A stretch of 64,000 nt of DNA from Synechococcus sp. JA-2-3B'a(2-13) (GTDB lineage: Bacteria; Cyanobacteriota; Cyanobacteriia; Thermostichales; Thermostichaceae), in contig NC_007776.1 of assembly GCF_000013225.1 (NCBI RefSeq), forward strand, positions 1,135,277-1,199,276, in the 5' to 3' direction. Each line of letters opens with the position of its first letter. The stretch's first letter is position 1. The position numbers and the translations under genes were made by a program. Of the stretch, positions 7,408 through 18,685 are shown one piece after another. Under the pieces are notes generated by a model. That model saw only the letters and a program-made list of their open reading frames with translations, was not told where the DNA came from and ran no database searches.

Positions 7408-10400
7408 GTGATCCCGGTTCGCCTAACCTTGCACAATTTTCTCTGTTACGCTCACGCCGTTTTGGATCTGCGCGGGATCCACACCGCCTGTATCTGTGGC
7501 CCCAATGGGGCAGGCAAGTCCGCCCTGCTCGACGCCCTCACCTGGGGCCTCTGGGGGCAAAGCCGGGCCAGCAACGATAGCGATCTCATCCGCAAGGGGG
7601 CCAGCGAAGCCTGGGTAGAGGTGATCTACCGCTCGCGAGGACAAACCTACCGCATCCTGCGCAGCCGTCATCTATCGGGCGAGGGATCCCTGGAGTGGCA
7701 AATTCAAACCGGAGAAACCGACGGCCAACCTCGCTGGCGTAGCTTGACCCGCCGCGGCATGCGCGCCACCCAACAGGCCATTCAAAGTCAGCTCAGCCTC
7801 GACTACGAGACCTTTATTCACTCCGCCTATCTGCGACAAGGACAAGCGGATGCCTTCACTCTGAAGCGTCCCGGCGAGCGCAAGCAGATCTTGGCCGACA
7901 TGCTCAAGTTGGGGCAGTACGATTTGCTGGCCGAGCGCTGTCGGGAACGGGCACGCAGCGCCAAGCTCAAAGCCGATCTGCTCCAAGAGCGCCTGCAGCA
8001 GCTTGACCAACAACAGGCCCACCTTGGCCAAATTCAAGCCGAGCTGGAGCGACTCCAACAACGGCAAACTCATCTGCAGCAGCTCCTAGCCCAGCAACAG
8101 CAGGAATTGCAAGCCCTAGAGCGCCTCTACGAACATCGCTGCATCCTGCAGGAGCGCCACCAACACCTTACCCAACACTTGCAAAAGCTCGGCACCAACC
8201 TACAGCACACCGAGCAACAGTGGCGTGCCCAGCGACAGCACCTGCTCCAGTTGGAAGAGCTGATCGCCCAGAGTGAAGACATCCTGGCGGGTTACGAACG
8301 CTACCAAGCCCTGATGGCCCAAGATCGCCATCTCCACCACCTCTTCGAGCAACAGCAGCATCTGCTCCAAGAACGCCAAAAGCTGCAAGCCCAGCAAGCA
8401 GAGCAGCAACAGCAGCAACTGCGCAAGATGCAACGGCTGCAACAGGAGTTGGCCACCTGCCAAGCCCAGGCCCAAGCCGATGCCCAATTGCTGGCAGAAC
8501 AGGAGCGCATCGAAATCGGCCTGCGCCACTACCAGCAAGCTCAAGAGCGTCTCCAGGCCTTGAACCAAGCCCAAGCGCAAGCCGCCATCCTTCTCCAGCA
8601 GCAACAGCATTGGCAAGAGCAAATCCGCCGCGAGCGGGAACGTCTGCAAGCCCGCCTCCAGCTTCTCAGCCAGCAACTGCAAAGCCAGGAAACTCTAGCC
8701 CAGCAGCAGCAGCACCTGGAGCAGAAAATTGCCGAAGGAGAGGCCGCCCTGGCAGAGCTGGAGCGACGGCGTCTCTACCAGCAGCGGGTGTTGGAAAAAG
8801 TCCAAGAACGGCGGCTGTTCGTGCAAAAGCTCCAGGAACGCCAGCGGGTTCTCCAGCAACAGTGGCAACAGGAGGAAGAACGCTGCCGCCTGTTGGTGAC
8901 CACCTGGGAGGAAGGTCAAGAGGTGTTTTCCGCTCAAAGTGCTCCGCGCAGCGAACGAGATCAGGTCACCCCCACTTTGGCGAGGGTGACAGCCCTTGTC
9001 GAGGAGACAGCCCTTGTCGAGGAGACAGCCGAACAAGAGAAGGGATCCCTGGCCCTATCTTCCGCCGGTCAACCTGCCGAGTCATCCCCCGCAACGCCAA
9101 CACCAGAGCCGCAGGGATCCAGCCTTATGGCTCCGCAGCGCCGTCGCCACTGGACTTGCCCCCTCTGTAGCCGTCCCCTCAGCCTGCGCCTGCGGGATGT
9201 GGTGCTGAAAAAACACCGCGAGCGTCAAGAAGAAATTGCCGGCGAACTGTTTGTTATCCGCGAACAACTGGCGGTGGCCGACCGGGAGATTGAACTCTTG
9301 CAAGCAGAATACCGCCGTCTCAGCCAAGAACTGGCCACCTGGGATGAGCGCCTGCATCTGCAAGGGCGATTGCAACAGCAGTGGGAAGCCGAGCAGGAAC
9401 GCCGCCGGCAAATCCAGCTCTGGCAAGCAGAAGCGGCAGAGTTGAGGGAAATCCTTGACCGGGAAGCTTACGCTCAAGAAGCTCGGCAACAGCTCCAGCA
9501 GATCCAGCAGGCCCTGCAACAACTGGGCTATGACGAGCGCGAGCACGCCTTACAACGAGGAGAACTGGAGCGCTGGCGCTGGGCACTGGGCCGCTCTCAG
9601 GAACTCCGCAAGGCCCAGGAGCGCCGCTCTCACCTATGGGAGCAAATCGCCTCCCTACAGGCACAACTGGAAACCCTGCAACAGGTGGGATCCAAGGACT
9701 CCGTCCCGCCAGTGGGATCGGATTCTCCCCTGGCGGAGCGGTTGGCTCAGGTGGAACAGGCGTTAAACCACCTGGGCTACGATGGATCCCTGCACCAGCA
9801 GGTGAAAGCCGAACTGGCCCAAGCGCAACTCTGGCCGGTGCGCCTGCAAGCCCTACAGGTGGCCCGCCAGGAACTGCCGGAGGTGGCAGCCCGCACCCAA
9901 GCCTTATCCCAACGCCTACAGGAAAGCCGCCAGCACTTTGCCCAGGCCACCCAAGAGTTGGAACGGCTTCAGCAACAACTGGCGGAGCATCCCGAGGTTT
10001 TGCCTGCTCAGCTGGAAGGGATCCGCCAAACCCTGCGGGAGCACCGCCGGCGGCTGGATGAGGTGCTGTCTCAGATAGGGGCCGCCCAACAACGGCTACA
10101 ACAGGCGGTTCAACAGCAAGCGGAACAGGCCGAGCTGGAACAGCAACTGCAACAGGCCCGCCGCCAGCAGCAGGTGTACCAAGAGCTGGCCAATGCCTAC
10201 GGCCGCAACGGCATCCCCGCCCTGATCGTCGAAAATGTCCTGCCCGAGCTGGAAGCCCAGGCCAACCAGATCCTGGCCCGCCTTACCCAACACCGCCTGC
10301 ACCTGCAATTGGTTACCCAGCGCTCCGGGCGACGCTATTGCTCACCGGCCAAGCTGTCCTCCGTAGCGGGACGGAGTCCCTATGACACCCTCGACATTCT

Positions 10401-10725
10401 CATTGCCGATCCCCACGGCACCCGCCCCTACGAGACTTACTCCGGTGGAGAAGCCTTCCGCATCAACTTCGCCATTCGCCTGGCCTTGTCCCGCCTGCTC
10501 ACCCAGCGCTCGGGATCCGACCTGCAAACCTTAATCATCGACGAGGGGTTTGGATCCCAGGATGCCACCGGACGCGCCCAACTGCTGGCTGCCATCAACG
10601 CCATCGCCCCGGACTTTGCCTGCATCTTGGTGATTACCCACATCCCCAGCCTGCAGGATGCTTTCCCCCACCGCATCGAGATACAGCCCTCTCCCCAGGG
10701 ATCCCGCCTCTCCATTCGCGGCTAG
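7408..10725 (+). CDS. sbcC: SbcC/Rad50-type DNA repair ATPase
   Basis: About 1105 residues from GTG at 7408. The frame is open from 7201, but homology begins at VIPVRLTLHNFLCY. Walker A is GPNGAGKS (31-38), the zinc hook is CPLC near residue 585 between two glutamine-rich coiled-coil arms, the ABC signature is YSGGEAFR near 1010 and Walker B is TLIIDEGFG near 1041. With SbcD (not in this window) it forms a nuclease that processes hairpins and blocked ends. Three 24-bp dispersed repeats lie inside the gene without breaking frame. Near 8990-9040 an 18-bp duplication gives LVEETALVEETA beside the zinc hook. Confidence 0.92.
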   Translation: MIPVRLTLHNFLCYAHAVLDLRGIHTACICGPNGAGKSALLDALTWGLWGQSRASNDSDLIRKGASEAWVEVIYRSRGQTYRILRSRHLSGEGSLEWQIQTGETDGQPRWRSLTRRGMRATQQAIQSQLSLDYETFIHSAYLRQGQADAFTLKRPGERKQILADMLKLGQYDLLAERCRERARSAKLKADLLQERLQQLDQQQAHLGQIQAELERLQQRQTHLQQLLAQQQQELQALERLYEHRCILQERHQHLTQHLQKLGTNLQHTEQQWRAQRQHLLQLEELIAQSEDILAGYERYQALMAQDRHLHHLFEQQQHLLQERQKLQAQQAEQQQQQLRKMQRLQQELATCQAQAQADAQLLAEQERIEIGLRHYQQAQERLQALNQAQAQAAILLQQQQHWQEQIRRERERLQARLQLLSQQLQSQETLAQQQQHLEQKIAEGEAALAELERRRLYQQRVLEKVQERRLFVQKLQERQRVLQQQWQQEEERCRLLVTTWEEGQEVFSAQSAPRSERDQVTPTLARVTALVEETALVEETAEQEKGSLALSSAGQPAESSPATPTPEPQGSSLMAPQRRRHWTCPLCSRPLSLRLRDVVLKKHRERQEEIAGELFVIREQLAVADREIELLQAEYRRLSQELATWDERLHLQGRLQQQWEAEQERRRQIQLWQAEAAELREILDREAYAQEARQQLQQIQQALQQLGYDEREHALQRGELERWRWALGRSQELRKAQERRSHLWEQIASLQAQLETLQQVGSKDSVPPVGSDSPLAERLAQVEQALNHLGYDGSLHQQVKAELAQAQLWPVRLQALQVARQELPEVAARTQALSQRLQESRQHFAQATQELERLQQQLAEHPEVLPAQLEGIRQTLREHRRRLDEVLSQIGAAQQRLQQAVQQQAEQAELEQQLQQARRQQQVYQELANAYGRNGIPALIVENVLPELEAQANQILARLTQHRLHLQLVTQRSGRRYCSPAKLSSVAGRSPYDTLDILIADPHGTRPYETYSGGEAFRINFAIRLALSRLLTQRSGSDLQTLIIDEGFGSQDATGRAQLLAAINAIAPDFACILVITHIPSLQDAFPHRIEIQPSPQGSRLSIRG
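8938..8961. repeat. 24-bp dispersed repeat in sbcC (unit 1)
   Basis: AGTGCTCCGCGCAGCGAACG plus AGAT, translated SAPRSERD. It is in the same frame as the copy at 1531-1554, but TAA is GAA here, so the frame stays open. Confidence 0.75.
9697..9720. repeat. 24-bp dispersed repeat in sbcC (unit 2)
   Basis: GGACTCCGTCCCGCCAGTGG plus GATC. It is in reverse orientation to the holB units and encodes KDSVPPVGSD within the second coiled-coil arm. Confidence 0.55.
10357..10380. repeat. 24-bp dispersed repeat in sbcC (unit 3)
   Basis: CCGTAGCGGGACGGAGTCCC inserts SSVAGRSP just before DTLDILIADPHGT, close to the C-terminal ATPase lobe. Confidence 0.6.
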
Positions 10726-10730
10726 TCCCT

Positions 10731-11123
10731 TCAGGAGTTGCCGGCACGATTTTGCAGCCACTGCTGCAACAGGGGCACCAGAGTCTCGCTGAGTTGGTTC
10801 CACTGGTCGGGCTTCTGGACGGTGGTCAGCAGCTCCACTCGCTCGCCTCGGATCACCAGAAAGCCAACTGGCTCGATGCGCACCCCACCCCCCGCTCCCC
10901 CGAACAGACTGGCCGGATCCCCGCCGTTGCCGCGACAGCCAGGAGCAGTCTTTCCAAAGTTACCCCCTCCCCCACCCAAGCCAAAATGCAAGGACATGTA
11001 AGGGACAATAATCGTCTCACCAATAGTGATCGGCTGACCAAAGGTTTGTCCCGTTTCCGCCAAAACCTTCAGCTTGCCGAGCACCGCCTCCAGCACCGAT
11101 TCCACGTTGAAGTCGGATCCCAT
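10731..11123 (-). CDS. YtfJ/GerW-family protein
   Basis: 130 residues. N-terminal VESVLEAVLGKLKVLAETGQ and the block GETIIVPYMSLHFGLGGGGG are typical of the YtfJ (GerW) family, originally named from spore formers but widespread in non-sporulating bacteria. A glycine-rich middle and a C-terminal FLVIRGERVELL strand follow. Function in cyanobacteria is not established. It ends convergently with sbcC, 5 nt apart. Confidence 0.8.
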   Translation of the reverse strand: MGSDFNVESVLEAVLGKLKVLAETGQTFGQPITIGETIIVPYMSLHFGLGGGGGNFGKTAPGCRGNGGDPASLFGGAGGGVRIEPVGFLVIRGERVELLTTVQKPDQWNQLSETLVPLLQQWLQNRAGNS

Positions 11124-11221
11124 CTCCGTTGACTAGCCCACCAGACGCTCGGGCAAATGGCGCGCAGTACCTTCCCAGGCTAGTGCAGCCACGCCCAAGA
11201 GAGAAAGCCCAAGAAACTCCC

Positions 11222-11485
11222 CTAATCTTCGTCCGGCGAGCCGGAATAGAGATCTTCCAAACGGCTGCGAGCTTCTTCCAAGCTGGCCGAGCGAATCACC
11301 AGTAGAGGCTCCTCGGTGAGGTTGCCATCTTCATCCAGCAGCTCTGGGTGAGGGATCCGCTTGCGGGCACGACGAGGAGAGGCCTTGCGCTCTTCCACGC
11401 CCAACGTGATGACATTGGCAACCAAGTTGCGCAGGGCCAAAAAGGCAATGGCCACAAAAGCGATGAGGTAGAGAATCTGCAGCAT
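11222..11485 (-). CDS. DUF2973 small membrane protein
   Basis: 87 residues from ATG at 11485. An N-terminal transmembrane helix (LQILYLIAFVAIAFLALRNL) is followed by a cytosolic tail with PHPELLDEDG and EEPLLVIRSASLEEARSRL, as in cyanobacterial DUF2973 proteins. Its start codon overlaps the stop of the upstream DUF2605 gene by one base (TAATG), so translation is likely coupled. The frame extends upstream to 11560, but the overlap and the family start favour 11485. Confidence 0.85.
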   Translation of the reverse strand: MLQILYLIAFVAIAFLALRNLVANVITLGVEERKASPRRARKRIPHPELLDEDGNLTEEPLLVIRSASLEEARSRLEDLYSGSPDED

Positions 11486-11796
11486 TACAGGTCGGGGGAG
11501 GGGTGAATCTGGCGAAATTGACGGCCCAATTCGGCACATTTCATCAGCAGGCGATGCCATTTTGCCATCAGCCCAGGGTCGATGCCAACCTCTTGATCAG
11601 AGGCCTGATAAAGCGCTTTGGCTACCTGTAGCTCCGCCTGGGCAGCCAAAACCTCTTCCAGCAAGGACTGCTGCTCTTCTGGGCTGATCAATTCCAGGGT
11701 CTCTTCCTGCAAAAAGCGGCGAGAACGCTCAAACCAGTAGCGGTAGTCCTCCAACAGTGGCCCCAGAATCTCTCGCAACAGCTCAGATTTGCTCAT
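11485..11796 (-). CDS. DUF2605 protein
   Basis: 103 residues starting MSKSELLREILGPLLEDYRY. It is mostly helical, acidic and soluble. DUF2605 and DUF2973 genes commonly occur side by side in cyanobacteria, and here they overlap by one base. No function is known; a soluble partner of the DUF2973 membrane protein is the obvious inference. Confidence 0.85.
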   Translation of the reverse strand: MSKSELLREILGPLLEDYRYWFERSRRFLQEETLELISPEEQQSLLEEVLAAQAELQVAKALYQASDQEVGIDPGLMAKWHRLLMKCAELGRQFRQIHPSPDL

Positions 11797-11846
11797 GGCC
11801 TGGGATCCCTCCACAACTGGTTTGGATGAAAAAATCTTAGCAGAAC

Positions 11847-13343
11847 TTAACCTTCTCTCGCCACGGGAGAGCGGGATTCCAGGTAGGCTTCCATCTCCAG
11901 CATCAGGGCTTCGATCTGAGGCAGCAATTCCAGGGCCTGCTCTTGCCAGTAGCCCCGCTGGTGGGCTTCCAGCAGCCGCTCGCTCATGTCCCGCAGCGCC
12001 CAGGGGTTGCGGGATCGCAGGAACTGCTGGACTTGGGGATCCAATAGGTAGGCGCGGGCCAGGCCGGCGTACATGAAATCCGGCACAGCATGGGTGGTGA
12101 CGTCGTAGGCAAAGAGGTAGTCCAGGGTGGCGGCCATCTCGAAAGCGCCTTTGTAGCCGTGGCGCATCACGCCGGCAATCCACTTGGGGTTGATCACGCG
12201 GGCGCGATAGACGCGGTCAATTTCTTCGGCCAGGGTGCGGATCTTAGGGTTGTGGGGACGGGCGTGATCCCCGAAGTAAATCCGCGGGTTGCGGCCCTGG
12301 AGCGTTCGCACTGCCGCCACCATCCCCCCTTGAAACTGGTAGTAGTCATCGGAGTCCAGCAGGTCGTGCTCGCGGTTGTCTTGGTTGTGGAGCACAATTT
12401 GCAGGTGGGCCAATTGCCGCCGCAGGGCTTCGGGGGCCGGCTCTCCCTCGCCATCGGCCCGGTAGGCGTAGCTGCTCCAGTTGAGGTAGGCGCGGGCCAG
12501 ATCCGCTTCTGTTTCCCAGTTTTGCGCCTCGATCAGCCCCTGTAGGCCGGCCCCGTAGGCCCCTGGCTTGGAACCGAAGATGCGCAGCCGCGCCCGCTCC
12601 GCCGCTGCTTGCGTTGGGATCCCTTGCTCCTGCCAGTACTGGGTATCGGCCAGCACGTGGGCCCGCAGGGGATTGTCGGCTTCTGGCTCCTCCAGGTCAG
12701 CCACGGCCTGCACGGCCCGGTCAAACAGGGCAATCAGATTGGGAAAGGCATCGCGAAAGAAGCCAGAAATGCGCAGGGTTACATCCACACGGGGGCGGCC
12801 CAAAACCGCTACAGGCAGGATCTCGATGTCCACCACCCGTCCTCCATCCCAGCGGGGTTTGACCCCCAAGAGCGCCAGGGCCTCGGCCCAATCGTCGCCG
12901 CCAGTTCTTAGAGTTGAAGTGCCCCAAACGGATAGGCCCAGGCGACGGGGATATTCCCCCTGCTCTTGCACGTAGCGCTCCACCAGCCGCTCGGCGGCCA
13001 GTGAGCCGACCTGCCAGGCGGTGGGGGTGGGGATGGCGCGAATATCCACCGAGTAAAAGTTGCGCCCCGTGGGCAACACGTCCACTCGGCCTCGGGTGGG
13101 GGCGCCGGAAGGGCCGCTGGGCACATAGCCGCCCCCTAGCCCATGCAGCAGGTTCTCCAGCTCCTGGGGGGTTTGCTGCAGGCGCGGCAGCAGATCCGTC
13201 TCGATCCAATACAGCACCTGCCTGGCTGCTGGCCCCGGCGGCGGATCGTAAGGGATCCCTTGCAGCCGCTGGGCAATCCACAGGCGGGCTTGTGCCTCCA
13301 GGGCGGCCACCCCGTCTCCGATGTGGCGAAAGTTCTCGCCCAT
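11847..13343 (-). CDS. cobN: CobN-like cobaltochelatase, C-terminal portion only
   Basis: 498 residues matching only the C-terminal part of CobN/ChlH-type chelatases (full CobN is about 1250-1400 residues). Conserved blocks include PTRGRVDVLPTGRNFYSVD, SVWGTSTLRTGGDD, LGRPRVDVTLRISGFFRDA, IFGSKPGAYGAGL, NQDNREHDLLDSDDYYQF and NPKWIAGVMRHGYKGAFEM. The first in-frame ATG opens at a point internal to full-length CobN. Only 35 nt separate it from the intact transaldolase gene, so the N-terminal half is not adjacent. It is either a truncated relic or one half of a split chelatase. The absence of internal stops over 1.5 kb suggests recent breakage or retained function. Confidence 0.75.
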   Translation of the reverse strand: MGENFRHIGDGVAALEAQARLWIAQRLQGIPYDPPPGPAARQVLYWIETDLLPRLQQTPQELENLLHGLGGGYVPSGPSGAPTRGRVDVLPTGRNFYSVDIRAIPTPTAWQVGSLAAERLVERYVQEQGEYPRRLGLSVWGTSTLRTGGDDWAEALALLGVKPRWDGGRVVDIEILPVAVLGRPRVDVTLRISGFFRDAFPNLIALFDRAVQAVADLEEPEADNPLRAHVLADTQYWQEQGIPTQAAAERARLRIFGSKPGAYGAGLQGLIEAQNWETEADLARAYLNWSSYAYRADGEGEPAPEALRRQLAHLQIVLHNQDNREHDLLDSDDYYQFQGGMVAAVRTLQGRNPRIYFGDHARPHNPKIRTLAEEIDRVYRARVINPKWIAGVMRHGYKGAFEMAATLDYLFAYDVTTHAVPDFMYAGLARAYLLDPQVQQFLRSRNPWALRDMSERLLEAHQRGYWQEQALELLPQIEALMLEMEAYLESRSPVAREG

Positions 13344-13378
13344 AGACCTTGAGGTTTTCCCAGGCCGGCTGCCAGCGG

Positions 13379-14557
13379 CTAATTCTTCAGATAGACCGCC
13401 GCCCCTAGGCCGACCAACATTTCCTCAGGGGTAATTTTGCCATCTTGGTTGGTATCCAGGGCATCGAAAACGCGATCTGCCCCCATCCACTCCTCGCGGG
13501 TGATGAAGCCATCCCCATCCAGGTCGTAGAGGCGGAAGACATCCTGGGCGGCGTGGGTAATGGTTTCCTTGGCACCCTCCAGCTTCTGCAGCCGCTCGGT
13601 GAGCAGTTTTTCCAGCACCTCCAGCGCTTTGGAGAAGCCCTGGATCCCTTCTTCCAGCTTTTCTGAGGCCATGCGGTTTTCCCGGTGCATCTGGTCGAAG
13701 GTAGCTCGATCCATCACCAGGCGCGGGATGTCCATTTTCTTGGCTTTTTCCGGATCCAGTTTGCGCTCCAGGTAACCCTCGGTGTTTTGCAGCTCCGCCA
13801 GCAAGGCGGGCGAGATGGTCAGGAGATCACAGCCGGCCAACTCGATGATCTCCCCGATGTTGCGGAAGCTGGCCCCCATCACTTCCGTCGGAAAATCGTA
13901 TTTGCGGAAGTAGTTGTAAATCTGGGTCACCGACTGCACCCCCGGATCTTCGGCAGGAGGGTAGCTCTCCCGGCCCGTGTGTTTCTTGTACCAATCCAAG
14001 ATGCGGCCCACAAAGGGCGAGATCAGCTTCACCCCCGCTTCGGCGCAGGCGATGGCCTGGTGCAAGCCAAACAACAGGGTGAGGTTGCAATGGATCCCTT
14101 CTTTTTCCAGGATCTCGGCAGCTCGGATCCCTTCCCAAGTCGAGGCAATTTTAATCAGCACCCGCTTGGGATCCGCTCCTGCCGCCTTGTAGAGCTCGAT
14201 CAAATGGCGGGCTTTGGCAACTGTGGCTTCTGTGTCGTAAGAGAGGCGGGCATCCACCTCCGTCGAGACCCGGCCAGGAATGATGGACAAAATGCGCACG
14301 CCAAAGGCCACGGCCAGTTGATCGATGGCGTGGGCCACCACGGTTTTGATGTCGGCTTTGGATCCCAGTTCTTGGCGGGCCTTGAGCAAGGTTTCATCGA
14401 CAATGCCCTGGTACTGGGGCATTTGGGCAGCCGCTGTGATCAAAGAGGGATTGGTGGTGGCATCCTGCGGCTTAAAGCTCTCGATGGCGTTGATATCCCC
14501 CGTATCGGCGACCACGACAGTCATCTGTCGCAATTGCTCCAGCAAGCTCTTGCTCAT
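13379..14557 (-). CDS. tal: transaldolase with C-terminal EF-hand pair
   Basis: 392 residues. The TalB-type barrel occupies about 1-325: [20 protein letters not shown] at the N-terminus and the Schiff-base lysine in [12 protein letters not shown] near residue 135. Two canonical EF-hand calcium loops follow ([12 protein letters not shown] and [12 protein letters not shown]). The enzyme moves dihydroxyacetone units between sugar phosphates in the pentose phosphate pathway. A fused EF-hand is known in some cyanobacterial transaldolases and would make calcium control possible. Confidence 0.95.
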   Translation of the reverse strand: MSKSLLEQLRQMTVVVADTGDINAIESFKPQDATTNPSLITAAAQMPQYQGIVDETLLKARQELGSKADIKTVVAHAIDQLAVAFGVRILSIIPGRVSTEVDARLSYDTEATVAKARHLIELYKAAGADPKRVLIKIASTWEGIRAAEILEKEGIHCNLTLLFGLHQAIACAEAGVKLISPFVGRILDWYKKHTGRESYPPAEDPGVQSVTQIYNYFRKYDFPTEVMGASFRNIGEIIELAGCDLLTISPALLAELQNTEGYLERKLDPEKAKKMDIPRLVMDRATFDQMHRENRMASEKLEEGIQGFSKALEVLEKLLTERLQKLEGAKETITHAAQDVFRLYDLDGDGFITREEWMGADRVFDALDTNQDGKITPEEMLVGLGAAVYLKN

Positions 14558-14671
14558 GTTCGGCTCCTTGAGATTGCGCTACGCGCCGCTTCTGCGACCT
14601 AGTTTCAGTGTTACCCATCCCATTCAGGGATCCCGGTAGACATGAGATTGTCTTAATTCTCTTCTCTGGCC

Positions 14672-14700
14672 GGGTTCACCCCCACGGGTGTGGGGACAAC
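14672..14700. other. solitary hairpin resembling a type I-E CRISPR repeat
   Basis: GGTTCACCCCCACGGGTGTG continuing GGGACAAC has the CCCCAC-GGGT-GTGGGG stem and length of type I-E repeats. No second copy follows at one-spacer distance and no cas gene is nearby. It lies in the leader of the transaldolase gene. Confidence 0.4.
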
Positions 14701-14740
14701 TGGGCATACTCGTTTCAAACAAGATGAAGACCCTTCGCCG

Positions 14741-14774
14741 CTGACCCTCACCCCTTGTGGGCGAGGGGAGCTGG
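14741..14774. repeat. C-rich palindromic intergenic repeat
   Basis: CTCACCCCTTGTGGGCGAGG followed by GGAGCTGGGG. One of several copies of a CTCACCCCCAGCCCCTCTCC-type palindrome in this window. Confidence 0.5.
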
Positions 14775-14847
14775 GGATCAACCAACCAGCTGTTCCACAG
14801 CCGTTTGCAATGACCAGGCAAAGCAAGGGGGAAACCCCAGAGGCTGC

Positions 14848-15834
14848 CTAGCCCGCCTGGCTGCGCAACTGCCGCAAGAGCCGCTCAAACTCCTCCGGCA
14901 GGGGAGCGGTAAACTGCAGCGGCTGGCCTGTGCGCGGCTGAACAAAGGAGAGCTTCCAGGCATGGAGAGCTTGGCCGCCCAGCTTAACAGGGCTGGTTTT
15001 GCTCTGGGTGTAGAGGGGATCCCCGACAATCGGCAGGCGCAAATGGGCAGCATGAACCCGAATTTGATGGGTGCGCCCCGTCTCCAGCTCAAACTGCATC
15101 AGGGTGTAGTTGCCCAGCCGCTCCAACACTTGCCAGTGGGTTACCGCCACTCGCCCTTGGCCAGGGGTCAGGACGGCCATCTTTTGCCGATCCACCGGGT
15201 GCCTCCCAATGGGGGCAGAGACGGTGCCCTGACTTTGAGCCGGACGACCGAACACCACCCCCAAATAGAGGCGCCGGGCAGTTTTGGCTTGAATTTGGGC
15301 TTGCAGATGCTGGTGGGCTTGATCGTGTTTGGCGATCACCAGCGCGCCGGTGGTGTCTTTGTCGAGGCGATGCACAATGCCCGGACGCTGTTCGCCGTTG
15401 ATGCCCGACAGGCGGGGACAATGGGCCAGCAGCGCGTGAACCAGTGTGCCGCTGGCGTGGCCGGGGGCGGGGTGCACCACCAAACCGCGGGGCTTGTTGA
15501 TCACAAGCAAATCGTCATCTTCGTAAAGAATGTCCAAGGGGATCGGCTCCGGCTGCAGGGCAGTCGGGGTGGCTGGCGGGATCCGCACCTCGACTTCATC
15601 CCCAGCTTGCAGGGGGCGATCCTTATCCCGGCAGGGCTGCCCATTGAGCCAAACCTGGCCCTGGCGGATAAGCTGCTGCAGGCGCGACCGCGACAGCTCC
15701 GGCAGTTGCTCTGCCAATCCTCGATCCAGCCGCAAGCCCTGCTGTTTTTCCGTCACCCTGATCTGGCGAATGTCTGCTGCAGCCTCCTTGTGGCCCTCCA
15801 TGCCGTTGTTGCCCAAATTGCCTTCTTTGACCAT
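14848..15834 (-). CDS. RluD-like 23S rRNA pseudouridine synthase
   Basis: 328 residues. An N-terminal S4 RNA-binding domain (GLRLDRGLAEQLPELSRSRL, about residues 33-95) is followed by an RluA-family catalytic domain with the signature GIVHRLDKDTTGALVIAK, which holds the catalytic aspartate, and the substrate strand ETGRTHQIRVH. The family isomerises uridines in 23S rRNA helix 69. The exact target uridines cannot be read from sequence. Confidence 0.9.
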   Translation of the reverse strand: MVKEGNLGNNGMEGHKEAAADIRQIRVTEKQQGLRLDRGLAEQLPELSRSRLQQLIRQGQVWLNGQPCRDKDRPLQAGDEVEVRIPPATPTALQPEPIPLDILYEDDDLLVINKPRGLVVHPAPGHASGTLVHALLAHCPRLSGINGEQRPGIVHRLDKDTTGALVIAKHDQAHQHLQAQIQAKTARRLYLGVVFGRPAQSQGTVSAPIGRHPVDRQKMAVLTPGQGRVAVTHWQVLERLGNYTLMQFELETGRTHQIRVHAAHLRLPIVGDPLYTQSKTSPVKLGGQALHAWKLSFVQPRTGQPLQFTAPLPEEFERLLRQLRSQAG

Positions 15835-16138
15835 TGTGGCAGCCCGGCTACTTTTGCACTGAGTAAAAAAGGTCGAAGATTTGCAGCAACTTCCGCAGGC
15901 AGGTGGTGGGGGGATCTGCCTTGTCTCATCGCCTTCTAAGCCTTCTTGGGGGGATCCCTGGGCAATTTTAAGGGGCAGAAAATCCTGACTAGAGTGAGGC
16001 TATGGCCCACCAAGAATGAGTTGGGCCGAGTGTTGGCATAGGAGAGCCGGGAGCGATCCCAAGCCGACAACACAGCACACCCCAGCAATTGGCGTTGGCT
16101 CAATGGATCGCTCAATGGATCTAAGAAGGAGGTAAGGC
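15835..16138 (+). promoter_or_regulatory. rluD/ppsA divergent region
   Basis: Contains a strong Shine-Dalgarno (AGGAGG, 16127-16132) for ppsA. Immediately upstream is a perfect tandem 12-bp duplication, GCTCAATGGATC at 16098-16109 and 16110-16121. I could not place -35/-10 boxes with confidence. Confidence 0.5.
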
Positions 16139-18604
<2,466 letters not shown>

Positions 18605-18685
18605 GCCCAAAGCCGGCCCAGGGACGTGCGCGGGGATCCCGTCTCCTGGGTTACAATCTCTTCTGCTGTGTTCCCATCCCCATCG

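Noticed and set aside
14574-14598. GATTGCGCTACGCGCCGCTT near the transaldolase start as another 24-bp repeat copy
   Set aside because: Similarity to the family core is too weak to separate from GC-rich background.
13685-14602. 305-codon plus-strand frame opposite transaldolase
   Set aside because: Antisense shadow of a well-conserved enzyme gene in GC-rich DNA.
14672-14775. Possible CRISPR array
   Set aside because: Only one repeat-like unit is visible. The DNA one spacer-length downstream does not match it, and no cas genes are in the window.
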